Origin: Dryococelus australis
Taxonomy: Eukaryota > Arthropoda > Insecta > Phasmatodea > Phasmatidae
Direction of reading: 5' to 3'
Assembly (NCBI GenBank): GCA_029891345.1
Contig: CM056999.1
Location: forward strand, 30,562,418 to 30,626,417
DNA: 64,000 bases
Part shown: positions 1-11,426 of the stretch, in pieces
Position numbering within the stretch: position 1 is the stretch's first letter
How the letters are laid out: every line of letters starts with the position of its first letter
Made by a program: the position numbers and the translations under genes
Notes under the pieces: generated by a model
Told to the model about the DNA's origin: nothing
The model's database searches: none
What the model saw: the letters and a program-made list of their open reading frames with translations, nothing else

Positions 1-1140
1 TAAGTAACTACAATAGACTTTAATTTATCTGGAATGTTTTCATCAATTTTCTTGTACCTCCAAATATGCCTCCCAAACTGGAGCAGACTCTCTGCAGCTC
101 CGGCATAATGACACTTTAATATTGTCTTTCACGATGCCTACGCCATTTTGTCGCTTCAGCCAATGTGGGGCTTCAAGCATCATGCCCATCAATTTCAAAT
201 GTGTATCATGTCATTGGCAATACTGAATAATTACACGTTTATTGAAAGGTTTTTGTTATGTACAATTCATTTCTTCAGATACCTGTACACGTGTGCAATA
301 ACATAATTTTTTGGAACAATTTAAGTGTAACTTATATTGGAAGTTTCGCAGTGTAACAAAGACGTGTTGGGAAGCCACAATTGCCCAGCTCTAGGTATTT
401 GTATAACTTATGAAAGTTAATTGCAGTATATAAATGGCATGTTGGGAAGCCACAATAGCCCAGCTAAGTGTTTATTTTTGTGATATAATGTCATTCTGCA
501 ACAACTCACATAACCATAACCAGACGTCAGGGTAACACAGCAGTCCTTTATCCCAGGCATTTTGACCATAGCCCATCTTTGGAGAATACTTCTTTCCGAA
601 CTGTGTCGTACATTTTTTAATTTTACTTATTCTTTTAAAATTCATAAAATAGTTTAGCATGTATGATACATGTCCGCCTTAAAAATCTTTAAAACATTAA
701 AACTATCAACACACTTTTAAACATTTAACCACCAAAATTGTTATAGGAAAAAACCAAATTATTAAATTCATCACAAACCCATCACAATCATTATTCCACA
801 AATTAGTCCAAAACACATTAATTCATTAAACATTTGCTCATTAAACTCATCAAGCTACAACCTTAGCATAATTGATTATTATAATTTCAACCATTAAACA
901 TTTAAATCATAAAAAATTTTTATTAAAAAATTATAACAAAATCCATTAAATAAACAAAATGTCCATAGTCAACGTAAACTTTATAAAACAAGATTAAATT
1001 TAATAGGTACCAAAACACATTAAAATGAAATAATTTGTTCATTGTCAACCTAATTATTATAATACAAAAATTAAATTATTTATTTAGAATTCTTAGCATT
1101 CCACACCTGACACCTTAAACATTAGCCACAAGAGTGGTAT
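1..1140. other. AT-rich non-coding stretch, possible LINE 3' tail
   Basis: No gene is recognised here. From about 690 to 1140 the sequence is extremely AT-rich, with many short A/T runs. It lies just downstream, in minus-strand sense, of the LINE endonuclease relic, so it may be that element's 3' UTR. A 62-codon open frame on the minus strand at 472-660 resembles no family I know and has no splice or codon support. Confidence 0.4.
365..465 (+). repeat. 26-bp direct repeat, two copies
   Basis: The 26-bp word at 365-390 (TGTTGGGAAGCCACAA followed by TTGCCCAGCT) recurs at 440-465 with one mismatch. The copies start 75 bp apart with unrelated sequence between them. This is probably a small local duplication; no function can be assigned. 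Confidence 0.7.
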
Positions 1141-1146
1141 TACTAA

Positions 1147-1640
1147 CTCATCCTATGTATACTTCTTCGTTCCAGCTATTACTACCATTAGAATCACTAA
1201 ACTGAGCATATAGCTCAAGCGAGGCCATACATAACTTTCTAAATTCTTTTTTAGTTTCAGCATGTATGATACCCCTCACCGCCAAAATGATCGGTACTAT
1301 ATCCCTATATATTTCGTCATCAAAATTTCACCAATTCTGTAATCCAATATTTTATACTTATCCACTTTCTCTTGAGAAGTTTTCACTAAACTATCTTCTT
1401 TCTCATAACTAATTTTAACTTCAGACGATAAAATAACTCCTTCTCAGTAGTCAACACTAGGTCAGGTTTAAAATATTGCCCGGCCACTTCGCGGGTGGGT
1501 TCCTCTAACACTGTTGCATTCTCTTTCTGTTCTAACCGTTCTCGGGCACACCTGACTCACCTCATAATGTCTTTTAATTCTTTCCTCTTTGTTTCTGGGG
1601 CATGCTCTAAAATGTGCCCTGTAGTTGCTGGGCTAGTACC
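1147..1640 (-). pseudogene. RLE endonuclease domain relic of the LINE
   Basis: On the minus strand, after the zinc motif, the frames give KPDLVL, then a stretch with KISYEKE and KYKIL, then PIILAVRGIIHAETKKEF. This spacing resembles the restriction-enzyme-like endonuclease that ends R2-type proteins, which nicks target DNA to prime reverse transcription. Several frame changes and stops interrupt it (for example near 1420 and 1300). The zinc motif just upstream reads CHHCGTSPATTGHILEH, a fit to the Cys-Cys-His-His element before this domain. Confidence 0.65.
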
Positions 1641-1938
1641 ACAGTGATGACAAATAACATAAACCCCTCCCCCTCCCCTTGTTTCTGGCCGAGGTCACAT
1701 TATTGTTTATCTGGTTAGTGTGGAGCTTCAATGCCTTGGAAAATCTCGAGGCCCTCAGGGATTCTGGCTCATATACCCATCTACTAGACTCCGGATTGTC
1801 CCCGAGGAAACTACAGCAATCACCCTGCACCTTCTGATGCTCCCATTGAAGCCTCATTCTTTCTTTTAATTCCTTCTTATATTTCTCTACCATCTTATCT
1901 ATGTCTCGTATTTTCTGGTCCTCCTCTATCTCATGCAA
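1633..1938 (-). pseudogene. LINE linker segment before the CCHC motif
   Basis: A 101-codon open frame. Its C-terminal half has W..EPESLRASRFSKALKL.TN, the conserved linker found in R2-like polyproteins directly before the CCHC zinc motif. The zinc motif continues in another frame below 1660, so at least one frameshift separates them. The N-terminal half is rich in Lys/Glu and could form a helix. Not a host gene. Confidence 0.65.
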
Positions 1939-2029
1939 TCCTAAACTATTTGACTCTTTCTCAATAATCCTTCAAACCTTCATTCCTTCACAAACCCATT
2001 GCTAAATGCTATCATTTTTATTTTTCATT

Positions 2030-2290
2030 TTAACCTAAATGTTTGATTCTAGACAACATGATGTAGTGCTGATATTTCATGATACCAAGCCCACCGTCCT
2101 TCTTGGACGTATACAAAATTCCATCAACTGTTTGAACTGGTACTCTTGAAATATTATTTACTCCTCTTTTAACTACCCTGTCAATCTCTTCTAAAAATGT
2201 TTTACTAACACCTTGTAAAATGAGAGTATATAGAAACCTCTTCAGCATCCATTTAACTTGTACAATCTCCAACCTCTGATAAGGCTTCAA
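2030..2290 (-). pseudogene. LINE reverse transcriptase thumb/linker relic
   Basis: An 86-codon frame beginning with KPYQRLEI, then RFLYTLIL.GVS.TFLEEID and DGILY.SKKDGGLGI. These are typical of the segment just after the RT palm in R2-like LINEs (leader KP.qRL..L, ending in KKDGGLGI). It lies in the correct order between the palm fragment and the linker fragment. The frame is broken on both sides. Confidence 0.75.
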
Positions 2291-2521
2291 TGGGCACCAA
2301 TAATCTTTTTCAATTCATCTTCTAGATTTTTCAAAAATTTTTATCTCTTCCACTATCAAATCTATATTAAATTCCTAAGTACTCAAGGTGCTCTTCCCCC
2401 TACATAGTTTGAATTCGAGATCTCTCGAGGCCAAATATAGTAGGCAAGTACCACCCTTAACCACCAAATTACTAGCACAGCATTTTGGAATAGACAGCTC
2501 CATCCCAAGATCTGACAAAAA

Positions 2522-2755
2522 CTATAAACTTTTTTTAAGCATTTCATCCATCTTTATAACATTATCGGCAACCAACTCTAAATAATCGGCAAGGGCCAGC
2601 ACAGACACATGACCCTCACCAACAACTAAGCCTTCCATCTCTTCATGCTCATCCAATAAGGGATTTATTACTAGATTGAGGAACAGAGGGGTAAGTGTAT
2701 CCCCTGGTTTTACACCTCTTTTAATATCAACTCTAACCTTTTCCTTATTAATCAA
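2522..2755 (-). pseudogene. LINE reverse transcriptase palm relic
   Basis: A 77-codon frame with RGVKPGDTLTPLFLNLVI near residue 13, matching the RG.kQGDPLSP.LFN.V motif of LINE reverse transcriptases. It then has SVLALADYLELVADN, where active copies carry the FADD/YADD metal-binding pair. The second aspartate is Tyr here, so the domain could not polymerise DNA. The frame runs out at 2755 and no earlier RT motifs were found upstream. Confidence 0.8.
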
Positions 2756-2898
2756 GAGTCTCGTGTAAACCCGAGCAGATTCCCTCTCGATTGGTCAGCT
2801 AGCACCCATTCGATATAATAACTTATGTTTGAGTCCCTGTGACGTCTCCGCTAGCAGGAAATTGGCATACCCACACTTGGTCGGTTTAACAGCGCAGA

Positions 2899-2985
2899 GA
2901 CCCTGCTAATAGAACATAAGAGTGTGTGACCCTGCTAATCGAGCATAAGTGTGTGTGACCCTGCTAATCGAGCATAAGTGTGTGT
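2899..2985 (+). repeat. 29-bp tandem repeat, three copies
   Basis: Three head-to-tail units start at 2899, 2928 and 2957. Each begins GACCCTGCTAAT and ends AGTGTGTGT. Units two and three are identical; unit one differs at a few positions. A short TA run and GAGAG follow to about 3010. It lies between the LINE relic and the Tc1 relic. Confidence 0.9.
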
Positions 2986-3049
2986 ATATATGTATATATA
3001 TATAGAGAGACACAAAATTGACAAAATACTAATTGGGCACCTGTCCACA

Positions 3050-3664
3050 ATGTTTGCTTGGTATTTGTCACCTCGTTCGAATCTCGCAAGGCCTCCTCTT
3101 GCAGGTATAACAGCAGCAACCCTGTCTGGCATGCTCTCTACGAGTGCTTGCAGGACATCCATGGGGGATTCGTCACCATTCCTCTTGCAACCATTCCATG
3201 AGTTGAGCAATGGATTTTGGGCGGGCCTGATGAGCCCTCACCCTGTGATCCAATTCGTCCCAAAGATTCTCAATAGGGTTGAGGTCAAGGCTCTGGACAG
3301 GCCAGTCCAATTGACGAATATTGTTGTCGGCGTACCACTGCATAGTAGCTCTTGAAACATGGCACCTGGCATTGTCATCCTGGAAGTAACACGGGTCCAT
3401 TTCGTAAAAATGCCACAATTTTGGGAGCATATCATTATCCAGAATGTAACAATACACCTCTGTGTTCATGCTACCATGGACAAACACCAGCGGTTCTACA
3501 TCGAAGGCAGTGAAACAACCCCACACTATCACTCCACCATCACCGAATTTCCTAATTGGCACTATAAACTCCGGCAGAAGCCATTCCCCGGGTAGACGCC
3601 ACACTCATACACGTCTATCGGACCGGAATAATGTAAACCTCGACTCATCACCCAAGCCTTTTCT
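3050..3664 (-). pseudogene. Tc1-like transposase, C-terminal half, inactivated
   Basis: Minus-strand frames read SDESRF (first catalytic Asp, about 3640), a GGVIVWGCF block, then CYFQDDNARCHVS and SLDLNPIENLWDEL. Exactly 34 residues separate the second Asp (second D of QDD) from the Glu of PIEN, the DD34E signature of the Tc1 family, cut-and-paste transposases that target TA. The copy is dead: a TGA interrupts the frame near 3610 and a frameshift near 3172 separates the conserved end (LVESMPDRVAAVI.ARGG, about 3060-3150) from the rest. The N-terminal DNA-binding half is absent beyond about 3664, and no terminal inverted repeats were found. Confidence 0.9.
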
Positions 3665-6600
3665 AATTATTGTTATAACAGGGTTGCCACTTTTTTTCCA
3701 TAGGAAAATTCCATTATTTACAGACAAAATAATTTCTTCTCTCTGACCTTTTACTAACTTTTTTCTGCAAGGATTGATGAATTTCCATTACAACACACCT
3801 TTACACTAAAATAATTCTCTGATTTTACAAAATTGCTCTCTACATAAATTGCAAAAAAATGCCTATGAATTTTATCTACAATCATTAAAAATTTTATATG
3901 ATTTTGGTAATGGTGCACGATTGATGATAAAACTGCCAAATATAGCATGCATAAAACAGAATTCCCTGACATTAACTAATTTGTTTGAAATTCCTCGAAA
4001 CTTCTCTGACAGTTTCCAAATGTCCTGACTTTTCCTGTTTTCTAGGTTTTCCAAATGGGTGACAACCATGTATACATAATAGAATGCGTGTCTAACTAAA
4101 TACTTTTGCATTGTGTAGAATCCCCCAAGAGACAATATAAAAAAAAACCCATTCTAAATTAATGAAAGTTTGTGATAAAGATTTTCAAAATATGTTCTAA
4201 TATTCTGTGTCTTGTTTGTCTTTTGAGGACTTCTCTTGTGTTCTATTAATCTCTAACTGTATGGTGGTGTATCACAAACATTGTTTATTAGCTAACTTTG
4301 CTTGCAATGCACTCGTTTCGTAAAGCCTAACCAGCTGGTTGAGATGACGAAGGCCTCGGTTAGACTAACCCCTTAGCTGCCAAGCACAGGTAACTTGTTT
4401 TTCTGCCATGCGACACATAGGAAGGCCACAGGTAGAGGACATTTTTATTCTTCTCCACCAGTGCGGCCATAGCAGGATAGCTAGATAAACACACACCTTT
4501 ACGAGTGAGGCTTTTGGCAATATGTATTTTTATTCAAACTCCTTATTTCATTTTAATTGCAATTCTCTCCAAGGGTAGATTTTTGTACTGTATCCATTTC
4601 TTGCTTATCTATCTGCAGTTTAAATCTGTAAATTGCCAATTGTATGCACCCAACCCATCAGCTGATAAATGTAGGATGGCGCACTTAAAGCGAAGGTTGT
4701 GTAACACTAACACTTGATACCCCATGCAACACCACCAAACACACACGAATATGTGATGACATTATCTACTTGCCTCCCAGACATCAGCTGCCGCCCAAGA
4801 GAGAAACAGCACTCGCCTTTCACAGACCAGAAAGAGACAGAGTATGTATAGCCAGCCCGAGGCATCAGAAGTAAGATAAGAAAGATAGAGAAACTGCGTG
4901 CTGCTGCACCTGCCAGTGATAACTTCCAGCATGCCACTCCGAAGCCGTTGGAGAGTGAAAAAAATCTTTCTTGAGGTGCCAGTTCAACGTTCCCTCAAAC
5001 AAATTTCTTTCTTTTCATGTTTCTTTGCACAGATGAGCCACCATTGCAATTTAGGGGCAAATTGATGCAAGATAGATGTATTTTCAACATTATTAAAATT
5101 ACTTCAAATTTTCAGTGCGCCTCACCCAGTTGCACATTTCCATATAGTTGTTTGATTCTACACACCACAAGACACTGAGGTTGTACTGTCTACCCAAGGC
5201 AAAGAACAGATGCTATCTGCCAAAATTGTACTGTCCACTCGACTGAGCCACTGAGACTGTTCATCGAGATCCTTCAAGTACTTCTGCACACCGCCAGATG
5301 GCACCAATAGTCCAGCGCCGGCCATCTGCATCACATGGGCGAGGATCAAGCGCCACTTCACAGCTGCCACCCCCTTCCACAACCTACCAAGGGAGAGCCA
5401 AAGAAAAGTATATATACCGGGGTGCATCCATTAAATGCCAGTCCATTCTGTTTCTTCACTGCACACTCATGCTGAAGGAACCATCGGATCCCTGGTCTTT
5501 TGCGCACTCCTCGTCCCGAAGATAATCTCCTAATTACATTGTCTTCACCACAACTTGGTGCCTAAGATCATCTCTTACCATATTTCCAAGATTACAAGCT
5601 GCACATTTTTGCCAACATTTTGGCTCAGTTACAGGGATGTGGCCTGCATTGAAGGAACATTTATTTTCAGTGTTAATAAATGTAATAAAACAAAATAATA
5701 CGAAGCTAAAAACTATAAGGAACTCATTTTCCCCACATACTAGGAATTTCTGATAAATAAGTGCTAAATCGCAGTATATTGTTTAATGCACATTCCTTAG
5801 AGGCACGATTTTGTGGCAAATTAACATAAATAAAAATAACATCATAATACAATTTCAAATGCGAAATAATACAAAATACGTACAAATGCACAATATCTCA
5901 ACACTTCTCCTCTGTTTTATACAAGAAATTACTTCGGTACTGTAAAAATACGTGAAGTATTTTTTCTTGCATAACAAATGTAAACAAACACATTCCAAAG
6001 ATTACACAAGCCATAAAATGGTGCACTTTGAAATAAGCTACCGTAGTTTGACAACAAACTGCCTCCAAGTGCTTGTAACAATAGTGCGAAGTGAACACAC
6101 ACAACTAGAACATGTGCAGTAATCTATGGCCACAAGTATGTTAAAATTGACATTTGTGCGTGAAACGAATGCGATCGAGCTGAGCTGTCGTGGGATAAAC
6201 ATTACACTTGTGGCTGCTCACTCTTCGGGTTCTGCCAGCCCCTTGGGACCAGCAAATGCAAGGTGCTTCTGCGAGTGCGGTGGTACTATGACAGCTGAGG
6301 TGCACTGGCTATTCAGAAACTCGATGCGTCCCCAGGTGGCAGATCAAGGGTCACCAGACTCTGGAGTGGCTGGGAATATTCAAATACCAGCTCGTGGACC
6401 AACTGGGTGGTACAACAGCACTATTGCCGTGGACGTCAGGAATCTGAGTGCCTCAGTACAATATGGCGAAGTGCAGCTGCTGCAGGCAGCCCAATGATCA
6501 AGGCAGGGAAGGGGACCTCGATGTGCCAATGGTAGAAGTATAGCGAACCTCAATGCTGGGTTCTGCAGGCTGTTGACTGTGGATGCGCGAGGTATGAATC

Positions 6601-6968
6601 GGAATGCATCGGACTTTCGAAGCACCCCGATGTCATCTTTCACACCTGGGCCAGCAGATTCACCACCATAACTGGTAGCTCCTGAATGTCTCACCGAGCA
6701 CTTTAAGTACTCACCCAAGACCGATGGAGTATTTTGGTGGAAAAGGAGGGGGGTCGCTACCATAGGGAGCGAAGATGACGTCGGTGCCACGAACGAGCTG
6801 CCCAGTTTTCTGACACACTCAACGAGAAGCAGGGAGGCCCTGCATCTAATCACAGCTGCCATATTGTTGTGCTGGTTCGCCTGACCAGGCATATTGGTAG
6901 TAGTTCAAGTCAAAGGCCCAGAATGCCCACAGACCCCGCTACCTCTTCTTTCAAACACCTATTAAAAT
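3665..6968. other. Unassigned DNA with possible LTR-like promoter patch
   Basis: No gene is recognised. It is AT-rich up to about 4300. Around 5280-5530 there is a more GC-rich patch with a TATA-like AAAGTATATATACC (about 5405-5420). The words TCTTCACCACA and TTGGTGCC near 5550 recur in similar form near 13260, suggesting pieces of a shared repeat, possibly a solo LTR. A GC-rich block at 6126-6892 has overlapping open frames on both strands (123 codons plus, 170 minus); neither resembles a known family, and open frames on both strands fit base composition better than coding. Confidence 0.35.
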
Positions 6969-6973
6969 GGCAC

Positions 6974-7200
6974 TGTTGCGTCGAACATCTTGATGGACTG
7001 TATTACATGTAAGTTTGTTGATATGAGAACTGGCTGGCACTACCAAACACCGCTTCTCCCGAACGAATTGCGAACAACTGACTGTCTAAATATACTAGTC
7101 CCTAGAAGCACTATGAGCGCACCACTGATGGCAGTGGTGGGAAGTTCAAATCTGTACACAGTAATAATTACAAAGACATCTATAAACACAGTACCAAACA
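6974..7200 (-). repeat. 3' LTR of the BEL/Pao element
   Basis: 227 bp, ending in TGTT...AACA-type termini (plus strand starts TGTTGCGTCGAAC and ends ACCAAACA). It matches 11874-11986 plus 12529-12640 along its full length. The pol frame stops at 7227, so only 26 bp separate coding from LTR; that gap holds a weak polypurine tract on the minus strand (AAGGTGGACGGTGA). Confidence 0.92.
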
Positions 7201-7226
7201 TCACCGTCCACCTTGAAATATTCATT

Positions 7227-8468
7227 TCAACCCTTAAAGGGCAGTGGGCACAGTTTAACGGGGTGTTTAACGGTTCCGTCCACTATGCGGACAGTGGCTA
7301 CTCTAGACACTTTATCACGACCAGGGTGTAGCTCAACGATACGTCCTAAGCGCCACTGCAGTGGAGGCAGCCTGTCCTCTTTCATTAATACAAGCTGCTG
7401 AGGGTGAATAGGTTGATTTTCTTCCTGCCACTTCGGATGCTGCTGTAAGGTGTGAAGATAGTCCTGATGCCAGCGTTTCCAGAAATTTTGCTGAAGCTTC
7501 TCCACGAGCTGCCAGCGCTGTAAATGATCCAGCTGGATGTCTTCCAGGTTTGGCTCTGGAACTGTGACAAGTGGCTCAAGAATTAAAAAATAACCAGGAG
7601 TAAGCACGGACAAGTCATTCGGGTCCGAGCTCAGTGGACAAAGAGGCCTTGAGTTGAGGATGGCTTCGATCTGCACTAGAACAGTATTCAGTTCCTCGTA
7701 AGTGAGAATTTGCTCTCCAATAACATGCCTCATATGGGACTTGACCGACTTAACTCCGGCTTCCCATAATCCACCGAAGTGAGGTGCTGCAGGGAGATTA
7801 AAATGCTAAGTTACTCCAAGGGTGGCCAAGGAGCTTGCCATGGTCTGTTGGTGGTTGGGATAAGCAAGCAGCTGTTGCAGTTCATTCCGATAGTTATTTG
7901 CACCCACAAAGTTGGTTCCACAGTCACTATATAGGTCAGATGACCTGCCACAATGGGCAAGAAAGCGTTTGTATGCACCTAGAAATACATCAGTAGAAAG
8001 GTCAGATGTCAACTCAAGGTGCACTGCTTTTGTTACACAACAAACAAATATGCAAAGATAAGCTTTTAACAACACTGGGCGACGAACTCAAGAGAGCTTA
8101 ATGGTAAACGGACCAGCATAGTCCACCCTGGCTTTTGCAAAGGGTTTAACCTGCTGAATCCTCATGGCAGGAAGGTCTCCCATTAATGGTGCCGAAGAGG
8201 CAGGTCTTGTCTTAAAGTACTTGAGGCAGTAACGAAAATAGCGACTAATGGAACACCTGTCTGCAAGTATCCAAAATTGTGTCCTGAGGATACTCTGAAG
8301 AGTTTGAACACCTGGATGCTGATTGACTTCATGATGACTGATTACTAAGTCTGTAAAACAGTGCAATTTGGGAAGTAAAGCTGGGTGCTTTTGCTCAAAT
8401 GGTAAGTTTGACTGAGGCAGCTTACCGCCCACCCTGACCACTCCACAGGGATCAATACATTGAACCAA
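7227..8468 (-). pseudogene. BEL/Pao integrase with C-terminal DUF5641-type domain
   Basis: One frame, broken by two stops. From the N-terminus: an H2C2-type zinc region (HHEVNQHPGVQTLQSIL, about 8270-8340; the last Cys pair reads CLKYF, so one zinc ligand is lost); the core start PFAKARVDYAGPF (first Asp, about 8120); TKAVHLELTSDLST; YSDCGTNFVGA (second Asp, about 7915); and IEAILNSRPL (Glu, about 7665). All three catalytic acidic residues survive. The tail from about 7620 has the W..RWQLVEKLQQNFW..W..DYL and DRLPPLQWRLGRI segments typical of BEL integrase ends. A TGA at about 8086 and a TAG at 7806-7808 (in place of a conserved Trp) interrupt it. Confidence 0.9.
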
Positions 8469-9930
8469 ATTCCGGATCTGAGGTGATACACGCTGCTGCT
8501 TCTTGATATGTGCACCCCTGCAGATTCACTAATGAATGGGCCACAGTGATGGACAACAATAATGACAGTTTAAATATAACACAGTCCCACTTTTCACGCA
8601 CTTCCAGGGGTGGTTCAGTATCCCAGTCCACACCTTTCAGCCGCAGCATCTGAATCAAGTGTTTGGCAAACAAAGTTAAGGGAGTTAGTCAACCAAGAGG
8701 ATCAAACACTCGAGCCAAGTCTGACAGGATGATGCATTTTGTAGGTGGATTAGAGTTGGGATGGATTACATACGAAAATGAGTCAGTGGAAGGGTTCCAT
8801 TGCAGGCATAGGACTTTAATAACCAAGTCATGGTCAAGATCAAACGAGTAAGATGATGGTGCATGAATATCCTCCAGTGGGAGCAAATCCAACAAGACTG
8901 CATGGTTGCTCATAAACTTTCTCAATTGTTGAAGTCCAGCCACCTTCAGTAATATTAAGAGCTCCTGCTGTAGATTGAGTGCAGCTTCAAAACTGGAAGC
9001 TCCAGTGGCTACATCATCTACATAAATGTCTGACGACAAAATCTTCATTGCAACAGGAAATCTTCTCTTTTCATCCTCTGTGAGTTGACGGAGAATGCAT
9101 ATGGTGAGACATGGCACAGATGACATCCCATAAGTAACTGAGTTCAGTCTGTATTCCGTGATGGGTTCATCATCTGAGGACCTCCACACAATCCTCTGAT
9201 AATCTCTGTCACTGGGATGAATGGATATCTGCCGATACATTTGTTTGATATCTGCAGTGAACACAATAGGGTACATACGAAACTGAAGCAACACATCAAC
9301 AATGCTGCTTTGGAGTTTTGGCCCTATAAGAAGTATGCCATTGAGCGATTGGCCATTTGTGGTTCTTGCAGATGCGTCGAACACCACTCGCAACTTAGTG
9401 GTGGTGCTATCAGGCTTTACTACAAAGTGGTGAAGAATGTAGTAGACCTCACTTACAGAGATTTCTCCCTCTGGAATCCTTTCCATGTGTCCAGACGACA
9501 GGTAGTCTTCCATGAAATCTGCATACTGGGCTCTTACTGAAGGTTTCAGTTTCAGTTGCCTCTCGAGACGACGAAGCTTATGTATTGCTTGGTGCTTAGA
9601 TTTCCCTAAATGTGGTCTTGGTTGACAGAAGGGCAAAGCAACACTGTAGCACTCTGTTTGGTATCTTGTATGAGCTGTTATGAACATCTCTTCACAGAGT
9701 GCTTCCTGAGGAGTGTGATGTGTTTTCTGAGGTACTTCTTCTAATTCCCAGAACCTTTCGGCAACATATTCAAGTGATGGGGACGATGAAATACAACATG
9801 ATGTTATTGGTTGTGATGGAACACCAGTTTTAATCCTTCCCATGATGATCCATCCAAACACAGCCTCCAATGTGGTGGGCATTTCCTTGCTTCCATCCCT
9901 TTTGTGGCTTGTCATCAAATGAGGAAACAA
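8452..9930 (-). pseudogene. BEL/Pao reverse transcriptase, RNase H apparently missing
   Basis: A 413-codon open run (8689-9930), the longest in the window. It has RVVFDASA (about residue 172), FTADIKQMYRQISIHP (motif A), YGMSSVP (the equivalent of motif B), YVDDVATGA (motif C at about 9013-9024, both Asp kept) and FDPLG at the end. A TGA at 8689-8691 replaces the Trp normally after FDPLG, and the frame continues to 8452 with LRLKGVDWD. In intact BEL elements some 250 residues of RNase H follow before the integrase zinc region; here integrase begins almost at once, in a different frame. This points to an internal deletion near 8460-8570. Confidence 0.9.
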
Positions 9931-9931
9931 C

Positions 9932-10290
9932 TCGCACCTATCAGCATGTCGACTGGGTCTGGACAGGCAAATGTAGAATCTGCGAGTTTCAGATGCATTA
10001 CAGCATCACAAATGCTAGAGAGGTAGCTGAGCGTTAGGGAGATCACTTGAAATGCGTGATAGAACAAAGGCATCCAGACTGAATGATGGTGAGGTTTGTC
10101 CTAAAGGACTCATTAGGCAAGTCGTGGTTGACTTGGAAACACTGACTGACACATTGGATAATCCATGGATTGGAAGCTGAATCTTCTGTCGGGGTCGTCC
10201 CAATCGCTGTAGGCAGGCCTCTGTTATGAAACTAGCCTGGCTAGCCGAGTCTAGAAGGGCACATACTTGTTGGGGGAGCTCCAAATGCAT
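9932..10290 (-). pseudogene. BEL/Pao aspartic protease
   Basis: The frame opens with CALLDSASQASFITEACLQRLG. This fits the retropepsin-like active site of BEL elements (hydrophobic-hydrophobic-Asp-Ser-Gly/Ala-Ser followed by SFI). It continues with LPIHGLSN and FVLSRISSDLP, also typical. A TAG lies at 10015-10017. The coding sense carries on in a neighbouring frame through LADSTFACPDPVDMLIG to about 9940, where a one-base shift leads into the reverse transcriptase frame. Role in an active element: cutting the Gag-Pol polyprotein. Confidence 0.85.
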
Positions 10291-11426
10291 CCTGGATTTC
10301 TACTAGAGCAGTAGACAGCAAAACAGTGGTGGTAGCTGTCATGGTGGTATGAGATGCAAGTGTGGATACAATTTTAGTTTGGCCATCTCCTGTATGCTCT
10401 TCTATTGTGATATCCGAGGGTTCATCTATTTCAGGGACCAATGCATCCTGTGATTCAGCAAAGTGTAGCAATGTGTGATGCCTAGCACAACAGTGTCGAC
10501 ATGTGAAATTGGAGTTACAGTTTCTAGCTCGATGTGATAATCTGAGGAAGTTAAAACACAAATCCAATCTTTAGGTAAGAGCATAACGTTCCTTTGGGCC
10601 TATATTCGGCAACTGGGAGCACTGAGAAGGAATGTGGTCTGCCTTACATAGGGTACAATTAGCAGTAGCTGTTTGTGTCATGTTCACCATGGAAGTAGTT
10701 GGACTGTACAAATTATGTTTGCTGGATTTGGACACACTTGAAGTCTTTGACATAGAGGTCTCGACATGGTACAAACTGACTGCTTCGGCTGATTGACACT
10801 GCTTTTCTAAGAACTCTATGAATTCTGTCAGCTTTGGCAGTGATGAATCACTTACTGTCAGCTCCCACTGGCGGCGCAGGTAAGGGTCCAGTTTCTTCTC
10901 CATCAAGTGAAGCAACAAGTCCCAGTGAACCACAGGAATTTTCAATGCTCATAGAGCACCCATATTTTCGGCTAGCACTGTTAGCAGTGGCTACCATGGA
11001 CTGAAACTGGTTTGCAAAGTTCGACCATGACTTCGGGTCACCGTTGAAACTGGGAAGCTGAATAGTGAGTAACTTGACATGTGATGCATTTGAATGTGCC
11101 TGGGTAGCTCCTTTGTCATTTCTACCATTGCTCGCTATGACCTGGTCATGTATGGCCATTACAGCGTAATACTCATCATCAAACTTGATAAGTCGTTGGG
11201 CATGGGACTGGGTGTCAAACTCACTACTGCCTTTGAACGCAACTTCCAGTGCGATGTGGTCATCATCAAAACCGTTCCGAACTTGAGCTAAGTCCCGGCA
11301 AGTAGAAAGGAAGAGGCGTGCATCAGTACTGTCACCTTGCACAGAATCCGACAATGTAAATGCACGGTGTAGTCGATTTTCCACTCTTTTGAGACGTCTC
11401 CGAAGTTCCAGGTGTTTATCAGCCAT
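10241..11426 (-). pseudogene. BEL/Pao gag with zinc knuckles, frameshifted
   Basis: The likely start is the Met at 11426 (MADKHLELRRRLKRVENRL, helical and basic). LPSFNGDPKSWSNFANQFQSMV at about 11000-11060 is the core motif of BEL gag (LP.F.GD...W..F...F). A frameshift near 10930 moves to the 10571-10945 frame, which holds WDLLLHLMEKKLD..LRRQWE and a zinc motif C-TLC-KADHIPSQC. After a stop near 10570 the same frame gives CFNFLRLSHRARNC and CRHCCARHHTLLH, two further Cys/His knuckles. Gag forms the particle and packages RNA. The frame changes again before the protease. Confidence 0.88.

Larger units (their letters stand above)
1147..2760 (-). mobile_element. R2-like (RLE-type) non-LTR retrotransposon relic
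   Basis: Minus-strand fragments in the right order for one LINE: reverse transcriptase palm (about 2522-2755), thumb/linker (2030-2290), a CCHC-like zinc motif with its preceding linker (about 1590-1938), and a restriction-enzyme-like endonuclease tail (about 1150-1500). This order, with the endonuclease at the C-terminus, is the R2/NeSL/Hero plan and not the APE-type LINE plan. The frames are interrupted by stops and shifts, so it is dead. The N-terminal zinc fingers and the first part of the RT are missing, which fits the 5' truncation usual for LINEs. Whether it belongs to R2, NeSL or Hero cannot be decided by eye. Confidence 0.75.

Noticed and set aside
2899-2985. Possible CRISPR-like array from evenly spaced repeats
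   Set aside because: The units are head to tail with no spacers, and the surroundings are animal DNA.
3359-3746. Plus-strand frames over the Tc1 relic
   Set aside because: They are antisense shadows of the minus-strand transposase.
6126-6892. Overlapping frames of 123 (plus) and 170 (minus) codons
   Set aside because: Both strands are open over a GC-rich block, neither has a recognisable domain, and the composition explains the openness.
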